DNA of 64,000 nucleotides from CAWUEX02 sp963921305. Lineage in GTDB: Bacteria; Pseudomonadota; Alphaproteobacteria; Rhodospirillales; Rhodospirillaceae. The stretch spans positions 1 through 64,000 of the forward strand of contig CAWUEX030000003.1 in assembly GCA_963921305.4 (NCBI GenBank), in the 5' to 3' direction. The stretch's first letter is position 1; every line of letters starts with the position of its first letter. Shown here in pieces: positions 8,217 through 16,413 of this stretch. The notes beneath the pieces are model-generated. The model was not told where the DNA came from. It saw only the letters and a program-made list of their open reading frames with translations, and made no database searches. Position numbers and translations under genes: made by a program.

Positions 8217-8293
8217 GGCCTTCTCCTCTGATGCCCGCACATTCTATCACGGCTGCTGACGCCGGGTCAGGGCCCGTCAGAGCCGCGGAGGAA

Positions 8294-8370
<77 letters not shown>

Positions 8371-8508
8371 CGCGGTCCCGGATATCTACGGGCCAGCGCC
8401 CGGTTTGGCAAGCTTCACTATGGTCAAACCCCTGTATCTCAAGCCGTTGACCCCGGTTCACCGGGGCTGGCACAGTCAGTGCGGGAGACATGACTGGGGG
8501 AGAGGGAT

Positions 8509-9423
8509 ATGCGCCTGACCCGGCGGGAGATTCTGGCAGGCTCCGCCGCAGCGGCGGCCCTGGCGACAGCAGGCGGCACCTCATTGCCGGCGCACGCCGA
8601 TGGACACGTTAGGACCTGGCGAGATTACGTCGCCGGCGGCTGGGGTCAGGTGCACCTGTGGCTGGCCGAGCCGGCGTCTGGACCCGGTGATAAGACACCC
8701 CTCGTCTGCCTGCACCAAAGCCCGACGTCCGGCGCCTATTACAAAGAGTTCCAAGCCGTGATGGCGGAAGACCGTCTGGTCATCTGCCCCGACACACCGG
8801 GCTACGGCGGCTCGACCGCGCCGGACTTTATTCCGTCGATGCAGGAATACGGCGCAGCGATGGTCGAGGCGATGACGAGCCTGGGCTACGGCCCGGGTAA
8901 CCCCATCGACATCCTCGGTTTTCACACCGGCAACTTCGTGGCGATGGAGATGGCGCTGCAAAGCCCTGGCCTCATCCGCAAGATGGTGATGCCGGGCATC
9001 CCCTACTTCACGCCGGACGAACGGCCGATGCGGCGCGACATGTACGCCAACCCCCGGCCCTACTTCACCGATCCCAACTACTTCCGCGACCTGTATGCGC
9101 GCAGCGTGTTCAACAACGACAACGGCGTGGCCAAGGAGCGCCAGCTCGAGATGTTCACCGAACGCCTGCGTGCCGGTGTGAAGTCGCACTTCGGTTTCGT
9201 CTCGGTGTTCGACTACGAGCCGGAGGACAAGTTCGCAGCGCTGAAACATCCCGTGCTGCTGCCGATCCTCAATGAAACTTTAGCCGAACCGACACGCATG
9301 TCAGGAAAGATGATCGCCGACACGACCGTGGTCGAGATGCCCGACCAGACCGCTTTGGCCTGGTTCCTGGAGCCCGAGGCCATCGCCGCTGTCGTGCGCC
9401 CGTGGCTGGACGCCCGGACCTAA
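8509..9423 (+). CDS. Tat-exported alpha/beta hydrolase-fold protein with HTG elbow
   Basis: A 304-residue protein whose N-terminus MRLTRREILAG is a twin-arginine signal. LVCLHQSPTSG is the oxyanion-hole strand and loop, CPDTPGYGGS the following strand, and DILGFHTGNF the nucleophile elbow, with T140 where most relatives have serine (G-x-S-x-G). At the usual catalytic-histidine position the sequence reads MPDQTALAW, with Gln instead of His, so this paralogue may be inactive or use other residues. GGGGGAGAGGGAT is a good ribosome site. A second HTG hydrolase gene starts 6 bp after its stop, so the pair is an operon. Confidence 0.8.
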   Translation: MRLTRREILAGSAAAAALATAGGTSLPAHADGHVRTWRDYVAGGWGQVHLWLAEPASGPGDKTPLVCLHQSPTSGAYYKEFQAVMAEDRLVICPDTPGYGGSTAPDFIPSMQEYGAAMVEAMTSLGYGPGNPIDILGFHTGNFVAMEMALQSPGLIRKMVMPGIPYFTPDERPMRRDMYANPRPYFTDPNYFRDLYARSVFNNDNGVAKERQLEMFTERLRAGVKSHFGFVSVFDYEPEDKFAALKHPVLLPILNETLAEPTRMSGKMIADTTVVEMPDQTALAWFLEPEAIAAVVRPWLDART

Positions 9424-9429
9424 ATCGGC

Positions 9430-10308
9430 ATGAGCGGGCATAACCCGGGCTACCTCACCGCGCCCAACGGCGTGCAGGTCTGGCGGCATTATGTGAACAG
9501 CCGCTACGGCCAGACCCATGTGCTGTCGGCGCGCCCGGCCGATCCGGCGGCGACGGAACGGCCGCTGGTGTGCCTGCATCAAAGCCCGATGTCCGGCGAC
9601 GTGTGGGCGGACTTCCTGCCGGCGATGGCCACCGACCGGGTGGTGCATTGCCCGGACACACCAGGCTTCGGCGCGTCGGACGGCCCGCCGCCCTCGGACA
9701 TCAAAGGCAAACCGGACATTCGCGACCTCGGCCTCGGCATGGCGGACAGCTTCGCCAGCCTGGGCTTCAGTGAGGACGACCCGGCGGATGTGTTCGGCTT
9801 TCACACCGGCTCGATGGTGGCGACGGAACTCACCCTCGCCCGACCGGAACTGGTGCGCCGCATGGTCCTGTGCGGCTTCCCCTACTACGAAGCGGCAATG
9901 CGCCCGGTGATGGAGGAGCGCTTCGTCACGCCTTATGCCTTCCTGACCGATCCCGACTACGCCCCGGACATGTACGCGCGCATGGTGCTGAACGCCACCA
10001 ACGACCTGACACCGGAGGAGCGCCTGGCGGCCTTCACCGACCGCATGCGCGCCGGGCCGCGCGGCCAGGAAGGCCCGGACGCGGTGTGGCGTTACGACGC
10101 CGACAAAGGCCTCAGCGCCCTCGCCGCGCTGAGCAAGCCGACCCTGTGGATCACCTTCAACGAAGTGCTGACCGAACCGGCCAAGGAGGCGCGGCGGCGC
10201 TTCTTCCCGGACAGCCAGCTGGCCGAACTGGAGCACCTGCCCATGGTCGGCTTCGCCGCCGGTCCGGAGGACGTGGCGGCGGCGCTGCGGCGCTTCCTAG
10301 ACCGCTGA
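9430..10308 (+). CDS. cytoplasmic alpha/beta hydrolase with HTG elbow
   Basis: A 292-residue protein. It repeats the layout of its upstream neighbour without a signal peptide: LVCLHQSPMSG, CPDTPGFGASDG, then VFGFHTGSMV with T126 at the nucleophile site. The C-terminal segment LAELEHLPMVGF supplies a plausible catalytic histidine that the neighbour lacks, and FNEVLTEP a possible acid. It begins 6 bp after the preceding stop and has no clear ribosome site, consistent with translational coupling. The two genes look like an old tandem duplication, one copy exported. The substrate is unknown. Confidence 0.8.
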   Translation: MSGHNPGYLTAPNGVQVWRHYVNSRYGQTHVLSARPADPAATERPLVCLHQSPMSGDVWADFLPAMATDRVVHCPDTPGFGASDGPPPSDIKGKPDIRDLGLGMADSFASLGFSEDDPADVFGFHTGSMVATELTLARPELVRRMVLCGFPYYEAAMRPVMEERFVTPYAFLTDPDYAPDMYARMVLNATNDLTPEERLAAFTDRMRAGPRGQEGPDAVWRYDADKGLSALAALSKPTLWITFNEVLTEPAKEARRRFFPDSQLAELEHLPMVGFAAGPEDVAAALRRFLDR

Positions 10309-10582
10309 AAAATATCCCGGCCCTTTTGCGTGGAACGAGCCCATGCACGCCGCCCCAGCGGGCGGTGACAGGAGGTGGCGAAATCACCCTAATCTACTGA
10401 TTTATAAAGAAATATAGGCCTGGCGCGGCCCTGCGTCGGGGTCAATTAGGTCAATGACCTATTTTACCTGTGCGGGGACCTATTCCTTGGCGACGTGGGT
10501 CCTCATCCGGTTGGTTTTGGTCAAGGACTCGCCAAATGTAAACTCACGAAACGTCGGTCTGATTCTCACAAGGTTTACGCCC

Positions 10583-11257
10583 ATGTCCTCCTCCACCCTC
10601 GGTTTGAGTCCTGCTGTTCTGGAGTATCTGCGCAAAGTTGGCGTGCGCGAGAGCGCGGCGCTGAAAGACCTGCGCGAGGCGACGGCGACCGACCCGGCGG
10701 CGGGCAAGGTCAAAGGCATGCAGATCTCGCCGGAGCAAGGCCAGTTCATGGCGCTGCTGGTGGAACTGACGGGCGCGCGGCGCTACCTGGAGGTCGGCGT
10801 GTTCATCGGCTACAGCACCCTGGCGGTGGTGCAGGCCATGGGACCGGAAGGCCACGCGGTGGCGCTGGACGTGAGCGCAGAGTTCACCTCGGTCGCGCGG
10901 CAGCATTGGGAGCGCGCGGGCGTGGCGGAGCAGATCGACCTGCGCCTCGCTCCAGCGGCGGGCACGCTGAAGGCGATGACCAAGGCCGGTGAGGAGAACA
11001 CCTTCGACTTCGCCTTCATCGACGCCGACAAAGGCAACTACCAAACCTATTACGAAGCCGCGCTAAAACTGGTGCGGCCCGGCGGGCTGATCGGCATCGA
11101 CAACGTGCTGTGGGGCGGCAGCGTCGCCGACGACACCGACACCCGCGACGACACGGTGGCGATCAGGGAGTTAAACGCCACGCTGGCCGACGACGAGCGG
11201 GTGACCGTGAGTATGGTGCCGATTGGGGATGGGTTAACGTTGGTGCGGAAGAGATGA
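10583..11257 (+). CDS. class I SAM-dependent O-methyltransferase (catechol/caffeoyl-CoA OMT family)
   Basis: A 224-residue protein from the ATG at 10583, the family's usual length. RRYLEVGVFIGYSTLAVVQAM is motif I with its G-x-x-x-G; VALDVSAE ends strand 2; FDFAFIDADKGNY gives the metal-binding Asp residues, and GLIGIDNVLWGGSV the downstream DN pair typical of the O-methyltransferase 3 family. It would methylate a catechol-like or other small hydroxylated substrate using a divalent metal. The 273-bp region before it has no gene; its last 24 bases overlap the convergent lipoprotein gene. Confidence 0.85.
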   Translation: MSSSTLGLSPAVLEYLRKVGVRESAALKDLREATATDPAAGKVKGMQISPEQGQFMALLVELTGARRYLEVGVFIGYSTLAVVQAMGPEGHAVALDVSAEFTSVARQHWERAGVAEQIDLRLAPAAGTLKAMTKAGEENTFDFAFIDADKGNYQTYYEAALKLVRPGGLIGIDNVLWGGSVADDTDTRDDTVAIRELNATLADDERVTVSMVPIGDGLTLVRKR

Positions 11258-12169
11258 GGACGCCAGCTCCGTAACTTTCGCAACATTTCTCGGGGTCGCA
11301 GGCCCTTGGACCCTTCCTATGACTTCACCGTCTCGGGCGACGACGAGCACCACGGGTGCAGTCATGTCGGCTTGACTGATTTTTAGTGCCGACAAAAACT
11401 CATCTTCTTCAACGTAGAGAATGACAACACGTTCGCGCCGTGCTGTGTCGCCATACAAATCGCGATAAAGGTTGTTGACGGTAGAGCGCACAAGCGCTCC
11501 AGGGTTAGACGTTACAGGCGTGCTGTAGACCTGAATCTGTTCCGAACTTTGTCGCAAAGGCAACAGAGCGGCATCCCATACATCAGTAGCAGAAACTGTA
11601 TTTCTATCGAATGCCAGCAGGAGAACATTGGATTGGGACGTGAAGTCGTCAGGAATAGTTATCTCGTTCCGGTTCAAAGTTTGAGCTTTGACGGACGGAA
11701 AAAAAACTTTCTGTTCCGCGTCTGCCTTTGCCGCAGCTTCAGCCTTCAGCTCCGCCCTTACCTCAGCTCTCAGGCGCTCCCTGACCTCTTCAGTCCTCGC
11801 AGGAGGCGATGAAGACATGCAACCTTTCATTATTGCTGTCTGGTCCAGGGCTTCATACTCACCCGTTAGGCGGGCATATTCAGACGCTTCTAGTCCGTCA
11901 CCGTCCAAGAAAACGAGTGTGGGCCAAAACAGGAATAAACCAACCCCGGTCTGTAATTCGTCAGTCGATGCTTTTTGATCGAGCTGCCCGCCAAGCTGGC
12001 CGACCCGTGTGAGCAGTCGATTCATCTCCGTCTCAATTTGGTCGCACGAATAACTGTCGTATGTCAGAGGCGACACATATGTTGGGACGATTTCACGTGA
12101 GGAAGACGCGCAGCCAGATACGGCTATTAAAGCCCCCAAAATTGCAAACTTAGAAAAATTAACCTTCAT
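11234..12169 (-). CDS. lipoprotein with cysteine-less thioredoxin-like C-terminal region
   Basis: A 311-residue protein from the ATG at 12169, with a lipobox AVSGC ending the signal peptide. Residues 30-125 (YDSYSCDQIETEMNRL ... GVGLFLFWPTLVFLDGD) match a common small-lipoprotein module of Proteobacteria. A charged Ala/Glu-rich helix follows (REVRERLRAEVRAELK-like). The last 140 residues (ITIPDDFTSQSNVLLLAF ... APVVLVVARDGEVIGRVQG) have the strand pattern of a thioredoxin fold but no CxxC, reminiscent of ATP10-type proteins. Role unknown; probably membrane-anchored in the envelope. Confidence 0.6.
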   Translation of the reverse strand: MKVNFSKFAILGALIAVSGCASSSREIVPTYVSPLTYDSYSCDQIETEMNRLLTRVGQLGGQLDQKASTDELQTGVGLFLFWPTLVFLDGDGLEASEYARLTGEYEALDQTAIMKGCMSSSPPARTEEVRERLRAEVRAELKAEAAAKADAEQKVFFPSVKAQTLNRNEITIPDDFTSQSNVLLLAFDRNTVSATDVWDAALLPLRQSSEQIQVYSTPVTSNPGALVRSTVNNLYRDLYGDTARRERVVILYVEEDEFLSALKISQADMTAPVVLVVARDGEVIGRVQGPATPRNVAKVTELASSSLPHQR

Positions 12170-12223
12170 CTCACTTGTCCCTGCATTCACTGCCTTATCG
12201 GCTATGATTTAGCATAATTTTCC

Positions 12224-13795
12224 TTATTGGGCTCCGCTCAACCGCATCACCCTACCCCCGCTGTCGTGTTCCAGCAGGATCAGCAGGGCGCCGTCGGGCG
12301 CGACTTCAACGTCACGCACGCGGGCGATGTCTTCGATAAGGGTTTCGCGGCCAACAACACGCGGTGAACCATCAGCCGCGTAGTCGATGTCGAAACGCAT
12401 AAGGTCGGACGCACGCAGGGTGCCGACGATGAGGTCGCCCTGCCACTCTGGGAACATGGCACCGCGATAGACGATAAAGCTGGACACCGCCGGCGCGGGC
12501 GTGAGGTCCACCAGCGGCGGGGTCAGGTCAGCGGGGTCGAAGGTGATGCCGAGCTGTGCGGCGAAGGTCAGCGGCGTGCCGTCGTAATTGACGCCGTGGG
12601 AAACCAGCGGCCAGCCGTAGTTTTGTCCGGGCGTGAGGATGTTGATTTCATCGCCGCCGCGCGGGCCCATCTCCGTGCCCCACAGCAGACCGGTGACGGG
12701 ATCGAACTCCAGCCCTTGCGGTGAGCGGTGACCCACGGTCCAGATGGTGGGTACGGCATCTGCGTCATTAGCGAAGGGATTGTCTGCGGGTACTGCGCCG
12801 TCGGCGCGCACGCGCATGATCTTGCCGTAGGGCTTGCCGAGGTCTTGCACGCCCTCCGGTTCGGTGGGCCCTTTCATGCCGACGGAGAAGAACACGTGTC
12901 CGTCGTCGTCAAAGGCGATGCGCCCACCGGCCGCGATTTCCGGCATAGCGGTGTAGGTGTCGACCGGGGCCTGCCAGATTGTCTCTTGATCAGTCCACGC
13001 GCCGTCGCGAATGCGCCCGCGCACCACTTTGTTCATGGAGACCGGCCAGCCGCTGGCCCGGCTGGCGGCATTGCAGCCGGAACAGCGGTCACCGTAGTGC
13101 AGATACACCCAGCCGGTGGCGGCGTAGTCGGGCGGGACGGCGACCTCCATCATCCAGCCGAGGCCCATCGGCTGGCCGCCGAGGTTGAAAGAGTCGTCAT
13201 ACACCGTTGGTGTGCCGGCAACGGGATCGGACACCGCCCCATCGGGTGAGATGATGCGCAGGCCGCGTTTCTTCTCGGTGACGAGGATGCGGCCATCGGG
13301 CAGCGGGGCGATGGAATACGGCAGCGGGTCCAATCCGTCAGCCATAGTGGTGAGCGTAAAGGTATGGGCAGCGCTGACTTGCGGCCCCTCAGGAATCTTC
13401 AGCGGAGCGGTGTAACGGAAATCACGGATCGACGTGCCCTGGCGCTGTTCGGCGATGAACAGGGCAAGCGCGTGAATTTGATCCTCGTCGAGCACGTCGG
13501 ACCAGGCGGGCATGCCGCGTGCGGGAGAGCCCTCGGCCGTGCTTTTGGTCAGGGCGGCGAGGCTGTCGCCGTAGATGAGATCGACACCAACCAACGGCGT
13601 GCCTTGGGCCGCACCCTCAAGGGTTGATCCATGACAGACCGCGCATTCGGACTCATACAACGCCGCCACGGCATCAGCGGGTGCGGGAATGTTGAGAGAA
13701 CGAAGATCGACGGCGGGGGCATCGGTATTTTGTGCAAGCGCGGCCCCCGCAAGCGTGCAGAGCAATGCGGTAAGGGTGAACGTCAATCCCCTCAC
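12224..13795 (-). CDS. cytochrome c / PQQ-dependent sugar dehydrogenase fusion
   Basis: A 523-residue protein. A signal peptide ends near residue 21 (GAALAQ). Residues 40-125 are a small cytochrome c domain with C51-x-x-C54-H55 and the likely axial Met in ARGMPAW. The rest is a six-bladed glucose/sorbosone dehydrogenase propeller: LPDGRILVTEKKRGLRII, NLGGQPMGLGW, GWVYLHYGDR, IWTVGHRSPQGL and EMGPRGGDEINIL are hallmarks of the soluble PQQ-GDH (YliI) family. It would oxidise an aldose or similar in the periplasm and pass electrons to the attached haem. The DUF192 gene follows 8 bp upstream on the same strand. Confidence 0.88.
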   Translation of the reverse strand: MRGLTFTLTALLCTLAGAALAQNTDAPAVDLRSLNIPAPADAVAALYESECAVCHGSTLEGAAQGTPLVGVDLIYGDSLAALTKSTAEGSPARGMPAWSDVLDEDQIHALALFIAEQRQGTSIRDFRYTAPLKIPEGPQVSAAHTFTLTTMADGLDPLPYSIAPLPDGRILVTEKKRGLRIISPDGAVSDPVAGTPTVYDDSFNLGGQPMGLGWMMEVAVPPDYAATGWVYLHYGDRCSGCNAASRASGWPVSMNKVVRGRIRDGAWTDQETIWQAPVDTYTAMPEIAAGGRIAFDDDGHVFFSVGMKGPTEPEGVQDLGKPYGKIMRVRADGAVPADNPFANDADAVPTIWTVGHRSPQGLEFDPVTGLLWGTEMGPRGGDEINILTPGQNYGWPLVSHGVNYDGTPLTFAAQLGITFDPADLTPPLVDLTPAPAVSSFIVYRGAMFPEWQGDLIVGTLRASDLMRFDIDYAADGSPRVVGRETLIEDIARVRDVEVAPDGALLILLEHDSGGRVMRLSGAQ

Positions 13796-13803
13796 CTGCG
13801 CGC

Positions 13804-14343
13804 CTAGTCCCCGAACATCTCGTGTGAGTCTTTTTTCGCGAACATTTCATGTTCGACACGATCGCCGGTTTCAATGCCGAGACGGTCGACCGTGCCTGCT
13901 GCCAGCTCCAGCACGGCGCGGACGCGCACCCGCGAGGGGATGGAGCGCTCTGAATGGGGAATGGTATTTTCGGCGATGGTCATGATCTCGCCGTCCTTGG
14001 CGATGAACAGCATGTCCAACGGGATGAAGGTGTTGCGCATCCACATGCTGACTTTGCGGTCGGTGCGGAAGTCGAACAGCATGCCACGGTCCGGCGCCAG
14101 CTCGGCGCGGTGCATCAGGCCCTTGGCACGGGTGCGGTCGTTCTCCGCCAGTTCGAACTGAAAGGCGTGGGTGGTGACGGTGCCGTCATCGGCGGTGACG
14201 ACAATCGCCCCCGGCTGCAGCGGCAGGTGCTGGGCCTTGGCGGGATCGAACGGCTCGCGCGCGCGCGGCATTTGTGCGTCTGCCGGGAACGCAAAAACAA
14301 GGATCAGGGTGAACGTGGATATCGACTTAAGAATGTGAGTCAT
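13804..14343 (-). CDS. exported DUF192 family protein
   Basis: A 179-residue protein with a signal peptide (ILVFAFPADA). The DUF192 core occupies residues 55-170: FELAENDRTRAKGLMHR, RGMLFDF, SMWMRNTFIPLDMLFI and AVLELAAGTVDRLGI are its characteristic segments. The fold is known but the biochemical role of the family is unsettled. Its stop is 8 bp from the start of the sugar dehydrogenase, so the two form a transcription unit beginning near the AT-rich palindrome at 14409. Confidence 0.85.
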   Translation of the reverse strand: MTHILKSISTFTLILVFAFPADAQMPRAREPFDPAKAQHLPLQPGAIVVTADDGTVTTHAFQFELAENDRTRAKGLMHRAELAPDRGMLFDFRTDRKVSMWMRNTFIPLDMLFIAKDGEIMTIAENTIPHSERSIPSRVRVRAVLELAAGTVDRLGIETGDRVEHEMFAKKDSHEMFGD

Positions 14344-14408
14344 ACCGCCAGCTTAGCTGGTTTTACGGCAAAATCGTGGGCATCTTTTGTTCGCACCCGC
14401 CACGCCCT

Positions 14409-14428
14409 GAATTTTCTGTCGAAAATTC
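14409..14428. promoter_or_regulatory. AT-rich inverted repeat GAATTTTC-TGTC-GAAAATTC
   Basis: A perfect 8-bp inverted repeat with a 4-base spacer lies 66 bp upstream of the DUF192 start and just after the end of the antiporter operon. It contrasts with the GC-rich surroundings. It could be an operator for the DUF192/dehydrogenase unit or a stem ending the antiporter transcript; no T-run follows. Confidence 0.35.
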
Positions 14429-14441
14429 ACTATGTGGGTGC

Positions 14442-16142
14442 CTACATCCAAACAAAATCCACCAGCAGGTAGACCGCGAGCATGACAATCGCCCAAAACG
14501 CCATGCGGCCGGTTGGCATGGTGCGCGCAAGGATACCGCCCGGGCCGTGGCGGTGATGGATGGCGTTGATAAACAGGCGCGACGCACTGGTAAAGTCGTT
14601 GATGATGCTGTCGCGGGCCAGGCCGGCGTTGTGAACGAAGTTACCGACCACTTTGCGCCCCCACACGCGGTAGAGCCAATCCAGGTCCAGGGTCAGGCTG
14701 TTGACCAGCGCCCAGCCGTAATACTTGAGTACCAGGAAGAAGGCCGCACCCGAGAACAGCAACAGCTGGAACTGGGTGACGATGTGGTCCGGTGTGTAAG
14801 GTTCGTAAGCCTGATCGAAGGGCAGCAGTTGATAGAACGTCTGCGGTACCAGACCGATGAGAACACACAGGACGGCGAAGAAGATCATCGCAGCGCGCAT
14901 GTGGATGGGCGGCTCAGGCGGGCGCTGACCGGAGTCCTTGCCGAAGAAGACGAAGTACTGGAGCTTGATGCCGACATCGAGGAACACACCTGCGGTCCCG
15001 GCGGCGAGCAGGAACCACACCCAGTACAAGCCTTCGCGGTAGGCCGCTTCCGAGAACATCGCCTTGGCAACAAAGCCCGAGGTGAACGGAAACGCCGAGA
15101 TGGCCAGGCCGCCGATGATGCAGCAGATCGCCGTTAAGGGCATCGTTCGGAACAGCCCGCCGTATTCGGTGAAGCGGCGCTTGCCGGTGACGTAGAGCAC
15201 CGAGCCGGTCGCCATGATCAGCACCGCCTTATAAATGATGTGGGCAAAGGCGTGGGCCACGGCGCCATTGATGGCCAGCTGGGTGCCGATCCCAATGGCG
15301 GTGACCATGAAGCCGACCTGATTGACAATCGAATAGCCGAGCATCTTGCGGGCGTTGTTTTCGCACAGCCCATAGAGGATGCCGTAGAAGATCATGAACA
15401 GGCCGATGAAGATGAGAATTTCCGCGCCGGGGAAGCCACGCGCCAGGGTGTACACGGCGGTCTTGGTGGTGAAGGCCGACAGGAACACCATGCCGGTGTA
15501 GCTGGCTTCCGGGTAGGAGTCCGGCACCCAGGCGGAGAACGGCGGCGCGCCGGTATTCAGCACAAAACCGGCGAGGATCAGCCAACGCGGCAGGGTGTCC
15601 GGCATCATGGCAACGAAATCGACGGACCCGGTGGCAGCCACCTCACCGGCAATGCCGGCCATCAGCACCACACCGCCGAGCAGGTGCACCATCATGTAGC
15701 GCATGCCCGCGGCGCGCGCCGTGGCGGTGCCGGCGGAGAAGATCACGGTGGATGAGGCCAGCGCCATCAGCTCCCAGAAGATGAACACTGTGATGAGGTC
15801 ACCGGCGAACACCACGCCCAAGGAGAACGCGATGTAGATGTTGGCAGCGAACAGCTCGAGCACCTTCTCCTGCTTGAGCGCGTATAAGTTGCAGGCCAGC
15901 GCCATCAGCGCAAACACAGTGGCGAACAGGCGCGACAGGCGGTCGGTCTCGAACGGCTCCAACGTCCATTCCATATAGGGGATGGCCACGAGAACCACGT
16001 TGTCGGTGACGTTCCACACCAGGCCGAGCGAAATCAGTGGCGCGGCCAGCAGCACCACGCTGCGCGCCGTGCCGGACAGCTTGAGGATCAGCAGCGCCGC
16101 GATAAGCATCGGCAGCGCGGGATGGAGCAGAAGGCTACTCAT
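14442..16142 (-). CDS. mrpD: Mrp/complex I-type antiporter subunit D (third copy)
   Basis: A 566-residue NuoL/M/N-family membrane protein with about 14-16 helices, the last large subunit of the operon. VFIFWELMALAS carries the conserved TM5 glutamate and FTTKTAVYTLA a conserved lysine. The segment aligned with the TM7 lysine of relatives (LxxKxxxxPxxxWLP) reads VLNTGAPPFSAWVP, with Asn in place of Lys, a departure in the proton path. The C-terminus is about 70 residues longer than its paralogues, with extra hydrophobic segments (WIVMLAVYLLVDF-like). Its start overlaps the small membrane gene by 8 bp. The subunit probably translocates H+ or Na+ as part of the complex. Confidence 0.85.
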   Translation of the reverse strand: MSSLLLHPALPMLIAALLILKLSGTARSVVLLAAPLISLGLVWNVTDNVVLVAIPYMEWTLEPFETDRLSRLFATVFALMALACNLYALKQEKVLELFAANIYIAFSLGVVFAGDLITVFIFWELMALASSTVIFSAGTATARAAGMRYMMVHLLGGVVLMAGIAGEVAATGSVDFVAMMPDTLPRWLILAGFVLNTGAPPFSAWVPDSYPEASYTGMVFLSAFTTKTAVYTLARGFPGAEILIFIGLFMIFYGILYGLCENNARKMLGYSIVNQVGFMVTAIGIGTQLAINGAVAHAFAHIIYKAVLIMATGSVLYVTGKRRFTEYGGLFRTMPLTAICCIIGGLAISAFPFTSGFVAKAMFSEAAYREGLYWVWFLLAAGTAGVFLDVGIKLQYFVFFGKDSGQRPPEPPIHMRAAMIFFAVLCVLIGLVPQTFYQLLPFDQAYEPYTPDHIVTQFQLLLFSGAAFFLVLKYYGWALVNSLTLDLDWLYRVWGRKVVGNFVHNAGLARDSIINDFTSASRLFINAIHHRHGPGGILARTMPTGRMAFWAIVMLAVYLLVDFVWM

Positions 16143-16413
16143 CGTAGTAAGTATCCTTCCGCTTCATCACGAACTTCCATCCCTTCGCGATCGCGATAGA
16201 GATTAGTCCGACAGCCAACCCGTAGACGGCGTGAAAGCCAGTGGTACCGATCAACCCGCCGTGAGAGTGCGTGACGAAGAACTCCGCGACGACCAGTACC
16301 CCGAGAATGACGGCAAACACAGTCCACAAACGCTTGGGTGTAGCGGGATTGTCGAGCCAATGATTTGAGCCCGACGGGTTTGAAACCGAAGGATTTGAAG
16401 ATTGATCGCTCAT
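16135..16413 (-). CDS. small two-span membrane protein within the antiporter operon
   Basis: A 92-residue protein. A Ser/Asn-rich polar N-terminus (SDQSSNPSVSNPSGSNHW) is followed by two hydrophobic spans (LWTVFAVILGVLVVAEFFV and VYGLAVGLISIAI), a short His-containing loop, and a charged end KRKDTYYDE. It overlaps the genes on both sides by 4 and 8 bp, so it is translationally tied to the antiporter subunits and is probably an accessory or assembly subunit. I do not recognise a named family. The ATG at 16413 is chosen for the ATGA overlap with the upstream gene. Confidence 0.65.
   Translation of the reverse strand: MSDQSSNPSVSNPSGSNHWLDNPATPKRLWTVFAVILGVLVVAEFFVTHSHGGLIGTTGFHAVYGLAVGLISIAIAKGWKFVMKRKDTYYDE

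Noticed and set aside
10309..10582. Riboswitch or leader gene upstream of the O-methyltransferase
   Set aside because: No conserved stem set or short coding frame with a ribosome site was found; the upstream in-frame extension of the gene lacks family similarity.
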